64,000 nt of DNA from Leifsonia sp. 1010 (GTDB lineage Bacteria > Actinomycetota > Actinomycetes > Actinomycetales > Microbacteriaceae): NCBI RefSeq assembly GCF_031455295.1, contig NZ_JAVDSL010000002.1, positions 124,001 to 188,000 of the forward strand, read 5' to 3'. A model generated the notes under the pieces. That model saw only the letters and a list, made by a program, of their open reading frames with translations. It was not told where the DNA came from and searched no databases. Each line of letters starts with the position of its first letter. Position 1 is the first letter of the stretch. Positions 17,962-25,488 of this stretch are shown one piece after another. The translations under genes and the position numbers were made by a program.

Positions 17962-19083
17962 GTGGAGTACAAGGACATCCCGACCCAGGCCGACGTCGAA
18001 CGGATAGCCGGCTTCCGGCAACCCGGATGCGTCAGCGTCTACCTGCCGACCGGGACGACCCCGGCCGAGGCCGACCGCGCCCGCATCGAGCTCAAGAACC
18101 ACCTGGCGTCGGCGCAGCGGGCACTCGAGAAGCTCGAGGTGCCGCGCTCGCGCATCCAGAGCATCCAGGCGGAGGGGGAGCGGATCCTCGACGACCGCGA
18201 CTTCTGGCGCTACCAGTCGCGGTCGCTCGCGGTGTTCCTCGACGGCGAGCTGGCGGAGACCTTCCGCCTGCCGAACCGACTGACCACCGCGTGCGAGATC
18301 GCGGACCGCTTCTACGTGAAGCCTCTGCTGCGTGCGCTCACGTTCCCGCAGACCGCGCTCATCCTCGCCCTCGCCGGCAACTCCGTGCGCCTGCTGCGGA
18401 TCACTCCCGACCAGTCGCCCGAGCGGATAGAGGTGGCGGGGATGCCGACGGATGCGGCCTCGGCCGTCGGACTCCCGTCGATCAGTGGACGGCAGGCCGA
18501 CGGGCGCATCCAGGGCTCCGAGGGCCACAAGGTGCGGATGCTGGAGTACGTGCAGGCGATCGAGCGCGCCCTCCATCCGCTGCTCGCCAACTCGACCGAG
18601 CCGCTCATCCTCGCCGCCGCGGAGCCGCTGCTGGGCATCTTCAAGGGGGCGGGGGAGCACCCGCACCTCGTCTCCGAGGTGATCGGCGGCAACCCGGAGG
18701 AGAAGACCGACGAGGAGCTCGCTGCGGCGGCGCGGGTGGTGCTCGACCGGCTGTACGCGAGCAAGGTGGCCGCTCTGCGCGAGACGTACGAGGCGCGGAT
18801 CGCCGCCGGGACGGCCCTCGTCGACCTCAGCGACATCGCGCGCGCTGCGACCTTCGGCGCGGTCGAGTCGCTCGTCATCGACATCGACCGCCGCGTGCCT
18901 GGCAGTGTCGACGACGAGACCGGCGCGATCACGTTCGGCGACGACGACAGCCCGGGCGAGTACGGCGTGGTGGATGAGGTCCTCCGCCGCGCGCTGTCCT
19001 CCAAAGCGAAGGTGTACGCGCTCCGGGCGGAGGACGTGCCGGGCGGCGGTGCGGCCGCGGCCGCCGTCCGTTTCCCGGTCTGA
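17962..19083 (+). CDS. baeRF-like (eRF1-related) protein, 373 aa
   Basis: Starts GTG at 17962 with GGAGGA 6 nt upstream. The protein has an N-terminal alpha/beta region containing GCVSVYLPTGTTPAEADRARIELKNHL (~22), a middle strand-rich part (QSRSLAVFLDGELAETFRLPNRLTT and LILALAGNSVRLLRI), and a C-terminal domain reminiscent of the Pelota/eRF1 third domain (VDEVLRRALSSKAKVYALRAEDVPGGGAAAAAVRF). This is the arrangement of bacterial archaeo-eukaryotic release-factor-like (baeRF) proteins, thought to act on stalled ribosomes. No catalytic GGQ motif is visible. It stands alone and is followed by a hairpin-rich intergenic region. Confidence 0.6.
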   Translation: MEYKDIPTQADVERIAGFRQPGCVSVYLPTGTTPAEADRARIELKNHLASAQRALEKLEVPRSRIQSIQAEGERILDDRDFWRYQSRSLAVFLDGELAETFRLPNRLTTACEIADRFYVKPLLRALTFPQTALILALAGNSVRLLRITPDQSPERIEVAGMPTDAASAVGLPSISGRQADGRIQGSEGHKVRMLEYVQAIERALHPLLANSTEPLILAAAEPLLGIFKGAGEHPHLVSEVIGGNPEEKTDEELAAAARVVLDRLYASKVAALRETYEARIAAGTALVDLSDIARAATFGAVESLVIDIDRRVPGSVDDETGAITFGDDDSPGEYGVVDEVLRRALSSKAKVYALRAEDVPGGGAAAAAVRFPV

Positions 19084-19360
19084 CGTCGCTCCGTTTCTCC
19101 TCCGTTTCCGACGCCGACGGAAACGGAGGTACCCAGCCCAGATTCCGCCCGCATCCCCTCCGTTCGCGCCGAAATGGCCCATCCACCGGGCGTTTCTCCT
19201 CCGTTCCGCGCGGGAACGGAAACGGAGGACGCCTGGGCCGACACGCCGACGTGAGGCACGAAACGGAGGGTCGGGGACCGGGTACGGGCCGCGTCCACCT
19301 CCGTTTCGACGCGCGGGCCGCGCCGCCGGGGGCGTCCTCCGTTTCCGGCGGCGCCGCGCG
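19084..19360. repeat. Cluster of CCTCCGTTTC repeats in both orientations, convergent intergenic region
   Basis: The 10-mer CCTCCGTTTC or its complement occurs at 19099-19108 (+), 19120-19129 (-), 19219-19228 (-), 19260-19269 (-), 19298-19307 (+) and 19336-19345 (+), with near copies at 19198-19207 and around 19158. Opposed copies form hairpins. The region separates two convergent genes, so transcription termination in both directions is likely. No coding frame here looks real. Confidence 0.8.
19099..19129. terminator. Hairpin directly after the baeRF-like gene
   Basis: Perfect 12-bp stem (19099-19110 with 19118-19129) and 7-nt loop, starting 15 nt after the stop at 19083. No T-run follows, so it is either a Rho-independent terminator lacking the U-tract, as often in high-GC actinobacteria, or an RNA-stabilising stem. 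Confidence 0.55.
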
Positions 19361-19867
19361 TCAGCGACGCGGGCGGACCGCCAGCACGAGGAACTCCTGC
19401 ACCGCGGCCAGCCAGTCGTAGACCGCGCGCTGCATCGCCGACTCCTCGTCGTGGATGTCGCCCTCGTCGCCGTCCTCGTGGATGCCGAGGCGCGCCGCGA
19501 GGACCAGCCGGAGGTCGGTGATCGTCCGCAGCCACGCGCTCGCCTCGGCGTCGTCAAGCGCCACCTCGGTGCGTCTGCCGGTCGGCTCGCCGAGCGTCCG
19601 CGCCATCAGCCGCGCGTTGTGCTCCTTGCGGTCGGCGAGGCCCTCCGCGGTGAACCGGCGGAACTCGGCCGACGCCTCCGGGTCGTCGGGATATGCGTCG
19701 GGCAGCAGGCGTCCGAGCGCCGGATCCGCCTGCGGGCCGTCGGGGGAGGCGGCGGCGCGCGCCAGCTCGGCCGCTTCGTCGGCGAGCGACAGCAGCAGCC
19801 GGGCTTCGTCCGCCGCGAAGGAGGCGACCACGCGCCCGTCACGACGCCTGCGGTGGAACGGGATCAC
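19361..19867 (-). CDS. DUF2017 family protein, ClpS partner gene, 168 aa
   Basis: GTG start at 19867 overlaps the clpS stop codon. The protein is helical and acidic/basic mixed, beginning [36 protein letters not shown], with [21 protein letters not shown] and [27 protein letters not shown]. This matches the actinobacterial DUF2017 family, nearly always encoded after clpS. Function is unknown; the pairing suggests a link with N-end rule proteolysis by ClpAP/ClpCP. The gene ends against the repeat cluster. Confidence 0.85.
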   Translation of the reverse strand: MIPFHRRRRDGRVVASFAADEARLLLSLADEAAELARAAASPDGPQADPALGRLLPDAYPDDPEASAEFRRFTAEGLADRKEHNARLMARTLGEPTGRRTEVALDDAEASAWLRTITDLRLVLAARLGIHEDGDEGDIHDEESAMQRAVYDWLAAVQEFLVLAVRPRR

Positions 19868-20166
19868 GCGTCCGCCTTCTGCAGCGTCGCCCACAGCCCG
19901 TACTCGTGCATGGCCTCCACGTGCCGTTCCATCTCCTCGCGGGTGCCCGTCGCGACGACGGCGCGACCCTCGGTGTGCACCAGCATCATGCGCCGTTCCG
20001 CCTCCGCGCGGGGGAAGCCGAAGTACGTCTGGAACACGTAGGTCACATAGCTCATCAGGTTGACGGGGTCGTTCCAGACGATCGTCACCCACGGCGAGCC
20101 GAGTTCGAGGAGCTCGTCCGTCTGCTCTCGCGTTCCGGTCTGCTCCAGCGTGCCGGCGTCCGTCAT
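19864..20166 (-). CDS. clpS: ATP-dependent Clp protease adaptor ClpS, 100 aa
   Basis: The core [28 protein letters not shown] (residues 24-51) contains the NDPVN motif that binds the alpha-amino group of N-degrons, and [38 protein letters not shown] completes the ClpS fold that docks on the Clp ATPase N-domain. The Met in DPVNLMSYV is the usual gatekeeper position. ATG 20166 overlaps the stop of the upstream GH15 gene (ATGA) and its own stop overlaps the DUF2017 GTG, so three genes are coupled. Confidence 0.95.
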   Translation of the reverse strand: MTDAGTLEQTGTREQTDELLELGSPWVTIVWNDPVNLMSYVTYVFQTYFGFPRAEAERRMMLVHTEGRAVVATGTREEMERHVEAMHEYGLWATLQKADA

Positions 20167-21938
20167 CCGGTCGCCTCCGCGATGGCGTCCGCCGCCCGCA
20201 CCAGCGCCAGGTGGGTCAGTGCCTGCGGTGTGTTGCCCGCGTGGGAGCGCCCGTCGACGTCGTATTCCTCGGAGAGCATGCCGACATCGTTCGCCAGGCC
20301 GACCAGCCGGTCCATGAGCCGCGTCGCGTCCGCCAGGCGACCCGAGCGGGCGTACTGCTCGACCAGCCAGAACGAGCAGGCCAGGAAGGGATGCTCGCCG
20401 GGCGGCAGCCCATCCACTCCGGATTCGGTGCGGTAGCGCAGCAGCAGGCCGTCGCGCAGTAGGTCCTCCTCGAGAGCGCGCACGGTTCCGAGCATCCGGG
20501 GGTCGTCCGCGTCGACGTAGCCGACCTGCGCCAGCTGCAGCAGGGAGGCGTCGACGGCGGTCGTGCCGTAGTGCTGCACGTACGTGCCGCGATGCGCGTC
20601 CCAGCCGTTCGCCTCGATGTCGGCGCGGATGGCGTCGCGTTCGCGCTTCCAGCGCTCGACCGGGCCATCCAGCCCGTACTCCTCGACGCCGCGGATCGCG
20701 CAGTCGAACGCCGCCCACACGAGCGCGCGGGAGTGGGTGAACTGCTGCGGCTTGTCGCGGATCTCCCAGATCCCGTGGTCCGGATCGCGCCAGTGCTGCT
20801 CCAGGTAGCCCATCAGTGCGCGCTGCAGCGCCCACGAGAACCGGGTCTCGGTGTTGCCCGCGCGCCGACCGTGGTCGAGGCCGAGCATGACCTCGCCGAT
20901 CACGTCCGCCTGGAACTGGGTGGATGCGCCATTGCCGACCCGCACGGGATGCGCGCCCTGGTAGCCGGGCAGGCTGTCGATGATGCGTTCCGAGAGGTCG
21001 CGCTCTCCGGCGAGGCCGTACATGATCTGCACGTCGCCGGGATCGCCCGCGATCGCGCGGAGCAGCCAGTCGCGCCAGTGGTCGACGGAGTCGTTGTAGC
21101 CGTGCTCGAGCAGCACGCCGATCGTCAGCGACGCGTCGCGCAGCCACACGTAGCGGTAGTCCCAGTTGCGTTGACCGCCGAACGCCTCGGGCAGCGAGGT
21201 GGTCGCCGCGGCGACGATGCCGCCGGTCTCCAGGTGCGACAGCGCGCGGAGCAGGAGCAGTGACCGCACGACCTCGTCGCGGTACGGACCCTCGTGGGCG
21301 CAGCCGCTGGCCCAGTCGGTCCACCACTCCCGGGTGTGCTGCAGGGCGTTGTCGACGTCGAGCGCGGGCGGCGCCTCGCGGTGCGACGGGAACCAGGTGA
21401 GGACGAGGTCGACGGTCTGGCCGGCGCGCACCGTGAACGACCCCTCATGGGAGTGGTTGGCCGCGTGGAGCTCGGAGCCGCGGACGACGATCGCGTCCGG
21501 CCCCGCCACCGCGATGAGGGCGTGCGGCCGCTCCTCCTTCTCCTGGCGGACCCAGGGGATGGCGGTCGCGTAGCCGAAGCGGATGCGCAGGTCCTGACGC
21601 ATCTGCACCGTGCCGCTGACGCCGCGGACGCGCCGGATGATGTCGGCGCGGTGGTCGCCCATCGGCATCGCGTCCACGACCTCCACCTCGCCGTCGGCGG
21701 TGCGCCACCGCGTGACGAGGATCATCGTGTCCTTCTCGTAGTGGCGCGTGCTGATCGCCGCGGCGTCGTCCGGCGCGACCAGCCACCGGCCGTGGTCCTC
21801 GGTGCCCAGCAGGGCGCCGAACATGGACTGCGAGTCGTAGCGGGGGAGGCACAGCCAGTCGATGCTTCCGTCCTTCCCGACAAGGGCCCCGGTGAAGCAG
21901 TCACTGATCAGGGCGTAATCCTCGATGGGGAGCGACAT
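20163..21938 (-). CDS. Glycoside hydrolase family 15 enzyme, second copy, 591 aa
   Basis: N-terminal sandwich starting [36 protein letters not shown], then a GH15 barrel with [19 protein letters not shown] (~262), [20 protein letters not shown] (~334) and [27 protein letters not shown] (~560). No signal peptide; a cytosolic trehalase or alpha-glucosidase is likely. It differs throughout from the GH15 at 6267, so this is not a recent duplication. The start codon is only 29 nt from the divergent glucose-6-phosphate dehydrogenase start, and a CATACT box lies 6 nt before the ATG, suggesting a leaderless mRNA. Confidence 0.9.
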   Translation of the reverse strand: MSLPIEDYALISDCFTGALVGKDGSIDWLCLPRYDSQSMFGALLGTEDHGRWLVAPDDAAAISTRHYEKDTMILVTRWRTADGEVEVVDAMPMGDHRADIIRRVRGVSGTVQMRQDLRIRFGYATAIPWVRQEKEERPHALIAVAGPDAIVVRGSELHAANHSHEGSFTVRAGQTVDLVLTWFPSHREAPPALDVDNALQHTREWWTDWASGCAHEGPYRDEVVRSLLLLRALSHLETGGIVAAATTSLPEAFGGQRNWDYRYVWLRDASLTIGVLLEHGYNDSVDHWRDWLLRAIAGDPGDVQIMYGLAGERDLSERIIDSLPGYQGAHPVRVGNGASTQFQADVIGEVMLGLDHGRRAGNTETRFSWALQRALMGYLEQHWRDPDHGIWEIRDKPQQFTHSRALVWAAFDCAIRGVEEYGLDGPVERWKRERDAIRADIEANGWDAHRGTYVQHYGTTAVDASLLQLAQVGYVDADDPRMLGTVRALEEDLLRDGLLLRYRTESGVDGLPPGEHPFLACSFWLVEQYARSGRLADATRLMDRLVGLANDVGMLSEEYDVDGRSHAGNTPQALTHLALVRAADAIAEATG

Positions 21939-21944
21939 ATTCCC

Positions 21945-21960
21945 AGTATGGACGTACTGT
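21945..21960. promoter_or_regulatory. Back-to-back -10 boxes for two divergent leaderless genes
   Basis: On the plus strand TACTGT (21955-21960) is followed by 7 nt and the ATG at 21968. On the minus strand CATACT (21950-21945) is followed by 6 nt and the ATG at 21938. No Shine-Dalgarno precedes either ATG. Each -35 would have to lie within the other gene's coding sequence. Confidence 0.55.
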
Positions 21961-21967
21961 GAACGGC

Positions 21968-23344
21968 ATGACGCAGTCCGTGGACACTCTTGTGATTCTC
22001 GGAGCATCCGGCGACCTCACGTCACGGCTCCTGCTCCCCGCCATCGGACAGCTGCTCACCGACCAGCCGGACCGCGCGTTCGCCCTGGTCGGCTCGAGCA
22101 GCGACGACCTCGACGACGACGCCTGGCGGAAGATCGTCACGACGTCGTTCGCGACGGTCGACGCGAAGGGGGATGCGGTGGAGCGCCTGCTCGTCGGCAC
22201 CCGCTACGTGAAGGGCGACGCCACCAGCGCGGATGACCTGAAGTCGCTTCTCGCGAGCGTGGACGGGGTCCCGGCGCTGTACTTCGCGCTGCCTCCCGCC
22301 GTGACGGCGAAGGCGTGCGATGCTCTCGGCACCTTCGACCTGCCGAAGGGGCTCACGCTGGCGCTGGAGAAGCCGTTCGGAACGGACCGCGAGAGCGCCA
22401 TCCGGCTGAACGCGCAGCTCGCGAAGCTCGTGCCGGAGGAGCAGATCCACCGCGTCGACCACTTCCTCGGGCGTTCCAGCGTGCTCAACATCCTCGGCGT
22501 GCGGTTCGCCAACAGCATCCTGGAGCCGCTCTGGGACGGCCTGCACATCGAGCGCGTCGACGTCATCTACGACGAGACTTTGGCCCTGGAGGGACGGGCG
22601 CGCTACTACGACGGCGCCGGCGCACTCATCGACATGATCCAGAGCCACCTGCTGCAGGTCATGGCGGTCCTGGCCATGGAGCCGCCGTCGACGCTGGGCG
22701 AGGCCGACCTGCGCGACGCCAAGCAGCTGGTGCTGCGTGCGACGAAGGTGTGGGGCGGCGACCCGGTCACCGCGAGCCGGCGCGCCCGTTACGCGGCGGG
22801 GGAGATCGACGGCAAGAAGCTCCCGGCCTACGCCGACGAGAGCGGCGTCGACCCGGCGCGCGAGACGGAGACACTGGCCGAGGTGACGCTGCAGGTGGAC
22901 ACCTGGCGGTGGAAGGGCGTGCCGTTCACCCTCCGGTCGGGTAAGGCGCTCGGCAGCCGCCGACGTGAGATGGTCATCACCTTCGTGCCGGCCCAGCACG
23001 TGCCGACCGGGCTGAAGGGCGCGATGGAGCCGGCCCAGCTCCGGTTGATGTTCGCCCCGGACTCGATGTCGCTCGACATCAACATCAACGGCACCGACAA
23101 CCCGTACGAGCTCGAGCGCGCCAGCCTCACCGCCGACTTCGGCCCCGGCGCGCTGCTGGCCTACGGCGAGGTGCTGGAGGGCATCCTCGACGGGGATCCG
23201 TCGCTGTCGGTGCGCGCGGACACGGCGGTGGAGTGCTGGCGGATCGTGGAGCCGGTGCTGACCGCCTGGCACGACGGCAGCGTCCCGTTGCAGGAGTATC
23301 CGGCGGGGTCGGAGGGTCCGGAGGACTGGGCGCCGCTGGGGTGA
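21968..23344 (+). CDS. zwf: Glucose-6-phosphate 1-dehydrogenase, 458 aa
   Basis: The Rossmann motif LGASGDLTSRLLLPAI near residue 12, ALEKPFGTDRESA, the catalytic RVDHFLGRSSVLNI (~163) and MIQSHLLQVMAVLAMEPP (~217) are all present, as is FTLRSGKALGSRRREMVITF. It oxidises glucose-6-phosphate to 6-phosphogluconolactone with NADP+ (or NAD+), first step of the oxidative pentose phosphate route. It is not next to opcA, tal or tkt as in the usual actinobacterial operon, so it may be a second copy. ATG 21968 is preferred over GTG 21959 because of the -10 box spacing. Confidence 0.93.
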   Translation: MTQSVDTLVILGASGDLTSRLLLPAIGQLLTDQPDRAFALVGSSSDDLDDDAWRKIVTTSFATVDAKGDAVERLLVGTRYVKGDATSADDLKSLLASVDGVPALYFALPPAVTAKACDALGTFDLPKGLTLALEKPFGTDRESAIRLNAQLAKLVPEEQIHRVDHFLGRSSVLNILGVRFANSILEPLWDGLHIERVDVIYDETLALEGRARYYDGAGALIDMIQSHLLQVMAVLAMEPPSTLGEADLRDAKQLVLRATKVWGGDPVTASRRARYAAGEIDGKKLPAYADESGVDPARETETLAEVTLQVDTWRWKGVPFTLRSGKALGSRRREMVITFVPAQHVPTGLKGAMEPAQLRLMFAPDSMSLDININGTDNPYELERASLTADFGPGALLAYGEVLEGILDGDPSLSVRADTAVECWRIVEPVLTAWHDGSVPLQEYPAGSEGPEDWAPLG

Positions 23345-23382
23345 TCCGCGCCCGTGGCGGTGCCGGCTGAACCGGCGCCGGC

Positions 23383-23874
23383 TCAGGCCGCGGAGCGGTA
23401 CGAGACGAGCGGGAACTCGCCGGTGACCGGCTTGCGCAGGTCGGTCCACTGCGTGATCGGCGCGGGCTCCCAGCCGAAGGCGGCGGGCTCGGCTTCCGGC
23501 GTCGCGACCTCTGCGGCAGCGGTCTCGACGACGGCTGCGGCGGGTGCGGTCTCGACGACCTCGGCCGTGACGACGACGGGTTCGTCCGCGACGGCGGCGG
23601 CGAGGTGCTGCGGCTCCGTGAGGCTTTCGCCGGCCTCCAGGCGACGGCGGGCCTCGGCGATCGCGGCGGCGATGCCGACCGAGACCGACTGGGCGAGGAT
23701 CGAGTGGAAGATGGTGTCGGTGTCGTCGTGAGCGCGGCGGACAACGGTCCACTCGCCCTTCTCTCCGATGAGCTCCGCCACCTTGGTGTGCACGAGCTCG
23801 AGGATCTGGGCGTCCGTCAGCTGCGGAACAGGAGCCGCCGGCACTGCCGCAGCGTGTCGCCTCCGACCAAACAT
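23383..23874 (-). CDS. Hypothetical protein with helical N-domain and Ala/Val-rich tail, 163 aa
   Basis: Residues ~18-80 (LTDAQILELVHTKVAELIGEKGEWTVVRRAHDDTDTIFHSILAQSVSVGIAAAIAEARRRLEAG) look like a compact helical domain. Residues ~90-140 are a low-complexity Ala/Val/Glu linker, and the end (ITQWTDLRKPVTGEFPLVSYR) is again ordered-looking. I recognise no family. Its upstream region carries three palindromes in under 50 bp, so it is probably a regulated single gene. GTG/ATG choice is not in doubt: ATG 23874 follows GGAAGGGG. Confidence 0.6.
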   Translation of the reverse strand: MFGRRRHAAAVPAAPVPQLTDAQILELVHTKVAELIGEKGEWTVVRRAHDDTDTIFHSILAQSVSVGIAAAIAEARRRLEAGESLTEPQHLAAAVADEPVVVTAEVVETAPAAAVVETAAAEVATPEAEPAAFGWEPAPITQWTDLRKPVTGEFPLVSYRSAA

Positions 23875-23898
23875 CGCGCACCCCTTCCAGGTTCACCG

Positions 23899-23945
23899 TT
23901 GTATACAAGTGTCCTGGACACATGTGTTGCGACACGGCGCAACAC
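23899..23945. promoter_or_regulatory. Three abutting palindromes upstream of the 163-aa hypothetical gene
   Basis: TTGTATACAA (23899-23908, perfect), GTGTCCTGGACAC (23909-23921, perfect around a central T) and GTGTTGCG/CGCAACAC (23924-23931 with 23938-23945). The first overlaps a TATACA that could be the -10 of the minus-strand gene and resembles operators of FCD-type GntR regulators. Confidence 0.55.
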
Positions 23946-23973
23946 GCCGGGGATTTCGGCGGAAATCAGCGGG

Positions 23974-24192
23974 TCAACGCCCTTTTCGCGAACCCAGCGG
24001 CTTGGATTCGCGCTCGGACGCCTCTTTCGACTCCTGCAGCACCGCTCCGATCGCCAGCGTCAGCGAGATCGCCGCGTTGATCCACATCAGCGGGATGCGC
24101 CAGTCGCGCGGTCCGCTCTTGGACGACTGGATGGTGGTCCACAGGCCGATCGCCGCACTGATCACGGCTCCGTTGAAGAGGTACTTGCGCAT
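23974..24192 (-). CDS. Small membrane protein, 72 aa
   Basis: Begins MRKYLFNGAVISAAIGLWTTIQ, then a second hydrophobic segment IPLMWINAAISLTLAIGAVLQ, and ends in a charged tail ESKEASERESKPLGSRKGR. Two transmembrane helices in a hairpin are likely. AAAGGA lies 5 nt before ATG 24192. No recognised family; it is divergent from the permease gene at 24255. Confidence 0.65.
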   Translation of the reverse strand: MRKYLFNGAVISAAIGLWTTIQSSKSGPRDWRIPLMWINAAISLTLAIGAVLQESKEASERESKPLGSRKGR

Positions 24193-24254
24193 GCCGTTCC
24201 TTTCGGGGTCGTCCCGTAGCGTACGCTTCCACAGTCGGGACCGGGAGGAGGAGG

Positions 24255-25409
24255 ATGCGCACCGCTGTCGTGGGCGCCGTGCTCCTCGTGCTCGGCGGAA
24301 TCGCCGTGGCCACCGGCCTGCTGCCCGTCCCCGAGGCCGTCGAGCTGTGGGACCGCGTCTGGCCCATCCTGCTGTTCGTCGTCGCCATCACGGTCGTCAC
24401 GGAACTCGCGGCCGAAGCGGGCGTCTTCACCGTCCTCGCGCAGCAGACCGCACGCTGGGGGCGGGGGCGCGCCTGGGTGCTCTGGCTGCTGGTCGTGGTG
24501 GTGGCCGCGCTCAGCACGATCTTCCTGTCGCTCGACACCACCGCGGTGCTGCTCACGCCCGTCGTCATCGTCATGGCGCGGCACGCCGGGCTCAACCCGC
24601 TGCCGTTCGCGCTGACGACCGTGTGGATGGCGAACGCCGGTTCCCTGCTGCTCCCGGTCTCCAACCTCACCAACCTGCTGGCCCAGCACGCCATGGGCGA
24701 CCCGACCCCCGCAGCGTTCGCGGCACTGATGCTGGCGCCCGCGCTGGTGGCGATGATCGTGCCCATGATCGTCGTGTTCGTGATCGCCCGGAAGTCGCTG
24801 CTGGTCCGCTACGAGACGGGGGAGGAGGACGGCATCGAGGATCCTGTGCTGTTCTGGATCTCGGGCGCCGTGGTGGTGGCGCTCGTCCCGCTCCTCGTCT
24901 CCGGTCTGCCGGTGTGGCTGCCGACGAGCATCGCCGCGGTCGTCCTCGCAGTGGTGTTCCTGGTCCGGCGCCGCAGCGTGCTGCGGTTCGGCTTGGTGCC
25001 CTGGCAGCTGGTGCTGCTCGCCTCCGGCCTGTTCCTGTTCATCGAGGCGCTGCACGCGGCCGGCCTCGCGACGCTCATGGCCACGATCTCGGGTACGGGG
25101 GAGTCGCCGCTGGCGCTGCTGCGGCTGTCGCTGACCGGGCTGGTGGGGGCGAACGCGATCGACAACCTGCCCGCGTACCTGGCGCTGGAGCCGGTGGCCG
25201 ACAGCCCTGCCCGCCTCGCGGCGCTGCTGGTCGGCGTCAACGCCGGTCCGCTGATCACGCCGTGGGCGTCGCTCGCGACCCTGCTCTGGCACCAGCGGCT
25301 GACGTCCTTCGACGTAGAGATCCGCTGGAGCCGCTACATGCTCCTGGGCCTGATCGTTGCGCCGGTGACGGTCGTGCTCGCGACGCTCGCCCTCTCGCTG
25401 ACCGTCTAG
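24255..25409 (+). CDS. ArsB/NhaD-superfamily (SLC13-like) anion permease, 384 aa
   Basis: About ten transmembrane helices. The family signature STIFLSLDTTAVLLTPVVIVMARHAGLNPLPFALTTVWMANAGSLLLPVSNLTNLL (~80-135) contains the T-T-A-V...P and N-x-x-S-x-x-x-P-x-S-N hairpin seen in ArsB and citrate/sulfate permeases; a second half repeats it (GANAIDNLPAYLAL, ~297, and PLITPWASLATLLW). ArsB extrudes arsenite; other members move organic anions. No arsR/arsC is adjacent, so arsenic resistance is not supported by context. RBS GGAGGAGGAGG. Confidence 0.8.
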   Translation: MRTAVVGAVLLVLGGIAVATGLLPVPEAVELWDRVWPILLFVVAITVVTELAAEAGVFTVLAQQTARWGRGRAWVLWLLVVVVAALSTIFLSLDTTAVLLTPVVIVMARHAGLNPLPFALTTVWMANAGSLLLPVSNLTNLLAQHAMGDPTPAAFAALMLAPALVAMIVPMIVVFVIARKSLLVRYETGEEDGIEDPVLFWISGAVVVALVPLLVSGLPVWLPTSIAAVVLAVVFLVRRRSVLRFGLVPWQLVLLASGLFLFIEALHAAGLATLMATISGTGESPLALLRLSLTGLVGANAIDNLPAYLALEPVADSPARLAALLVGVNAGPLITPWASLATLLWHQRLTSFDVEIRWSRYMLLGLIVAPVTVVLATLALSLTV

Positions 25410-25433
25410 CCCCGGTCCCGGCGGTCTGTGGGC

Positions 25434-25474
25434 CGCAACACGCCGTTATCGCCCGGCGATAACGGCGTGTTGCG
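25434..25474. terminator. Perfect 18-bp hairpin between convergent genes
   Basis: Arms 25434-25451 and 25457-25474 are perfectly complementary with a 5-nt loop. It lies 24 nt after the permease stop and 15 nt before the stop of the minus-strand YhgE gene, so it can serve both. There is no T-run. Its arm contains CGCAACACGCCG, shared with the hairpin at 23924-23949. Confidence 0.7.
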
Positions 25475-25488
25475 CCCAACGGATGCGG

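Noticed and set aside
24255-25409. Arsenic resistance locus
   Set aside because: Only the permease fold is present; no arsR, arsC or Cys-based sensor is nearby, so the specific function is not supported.
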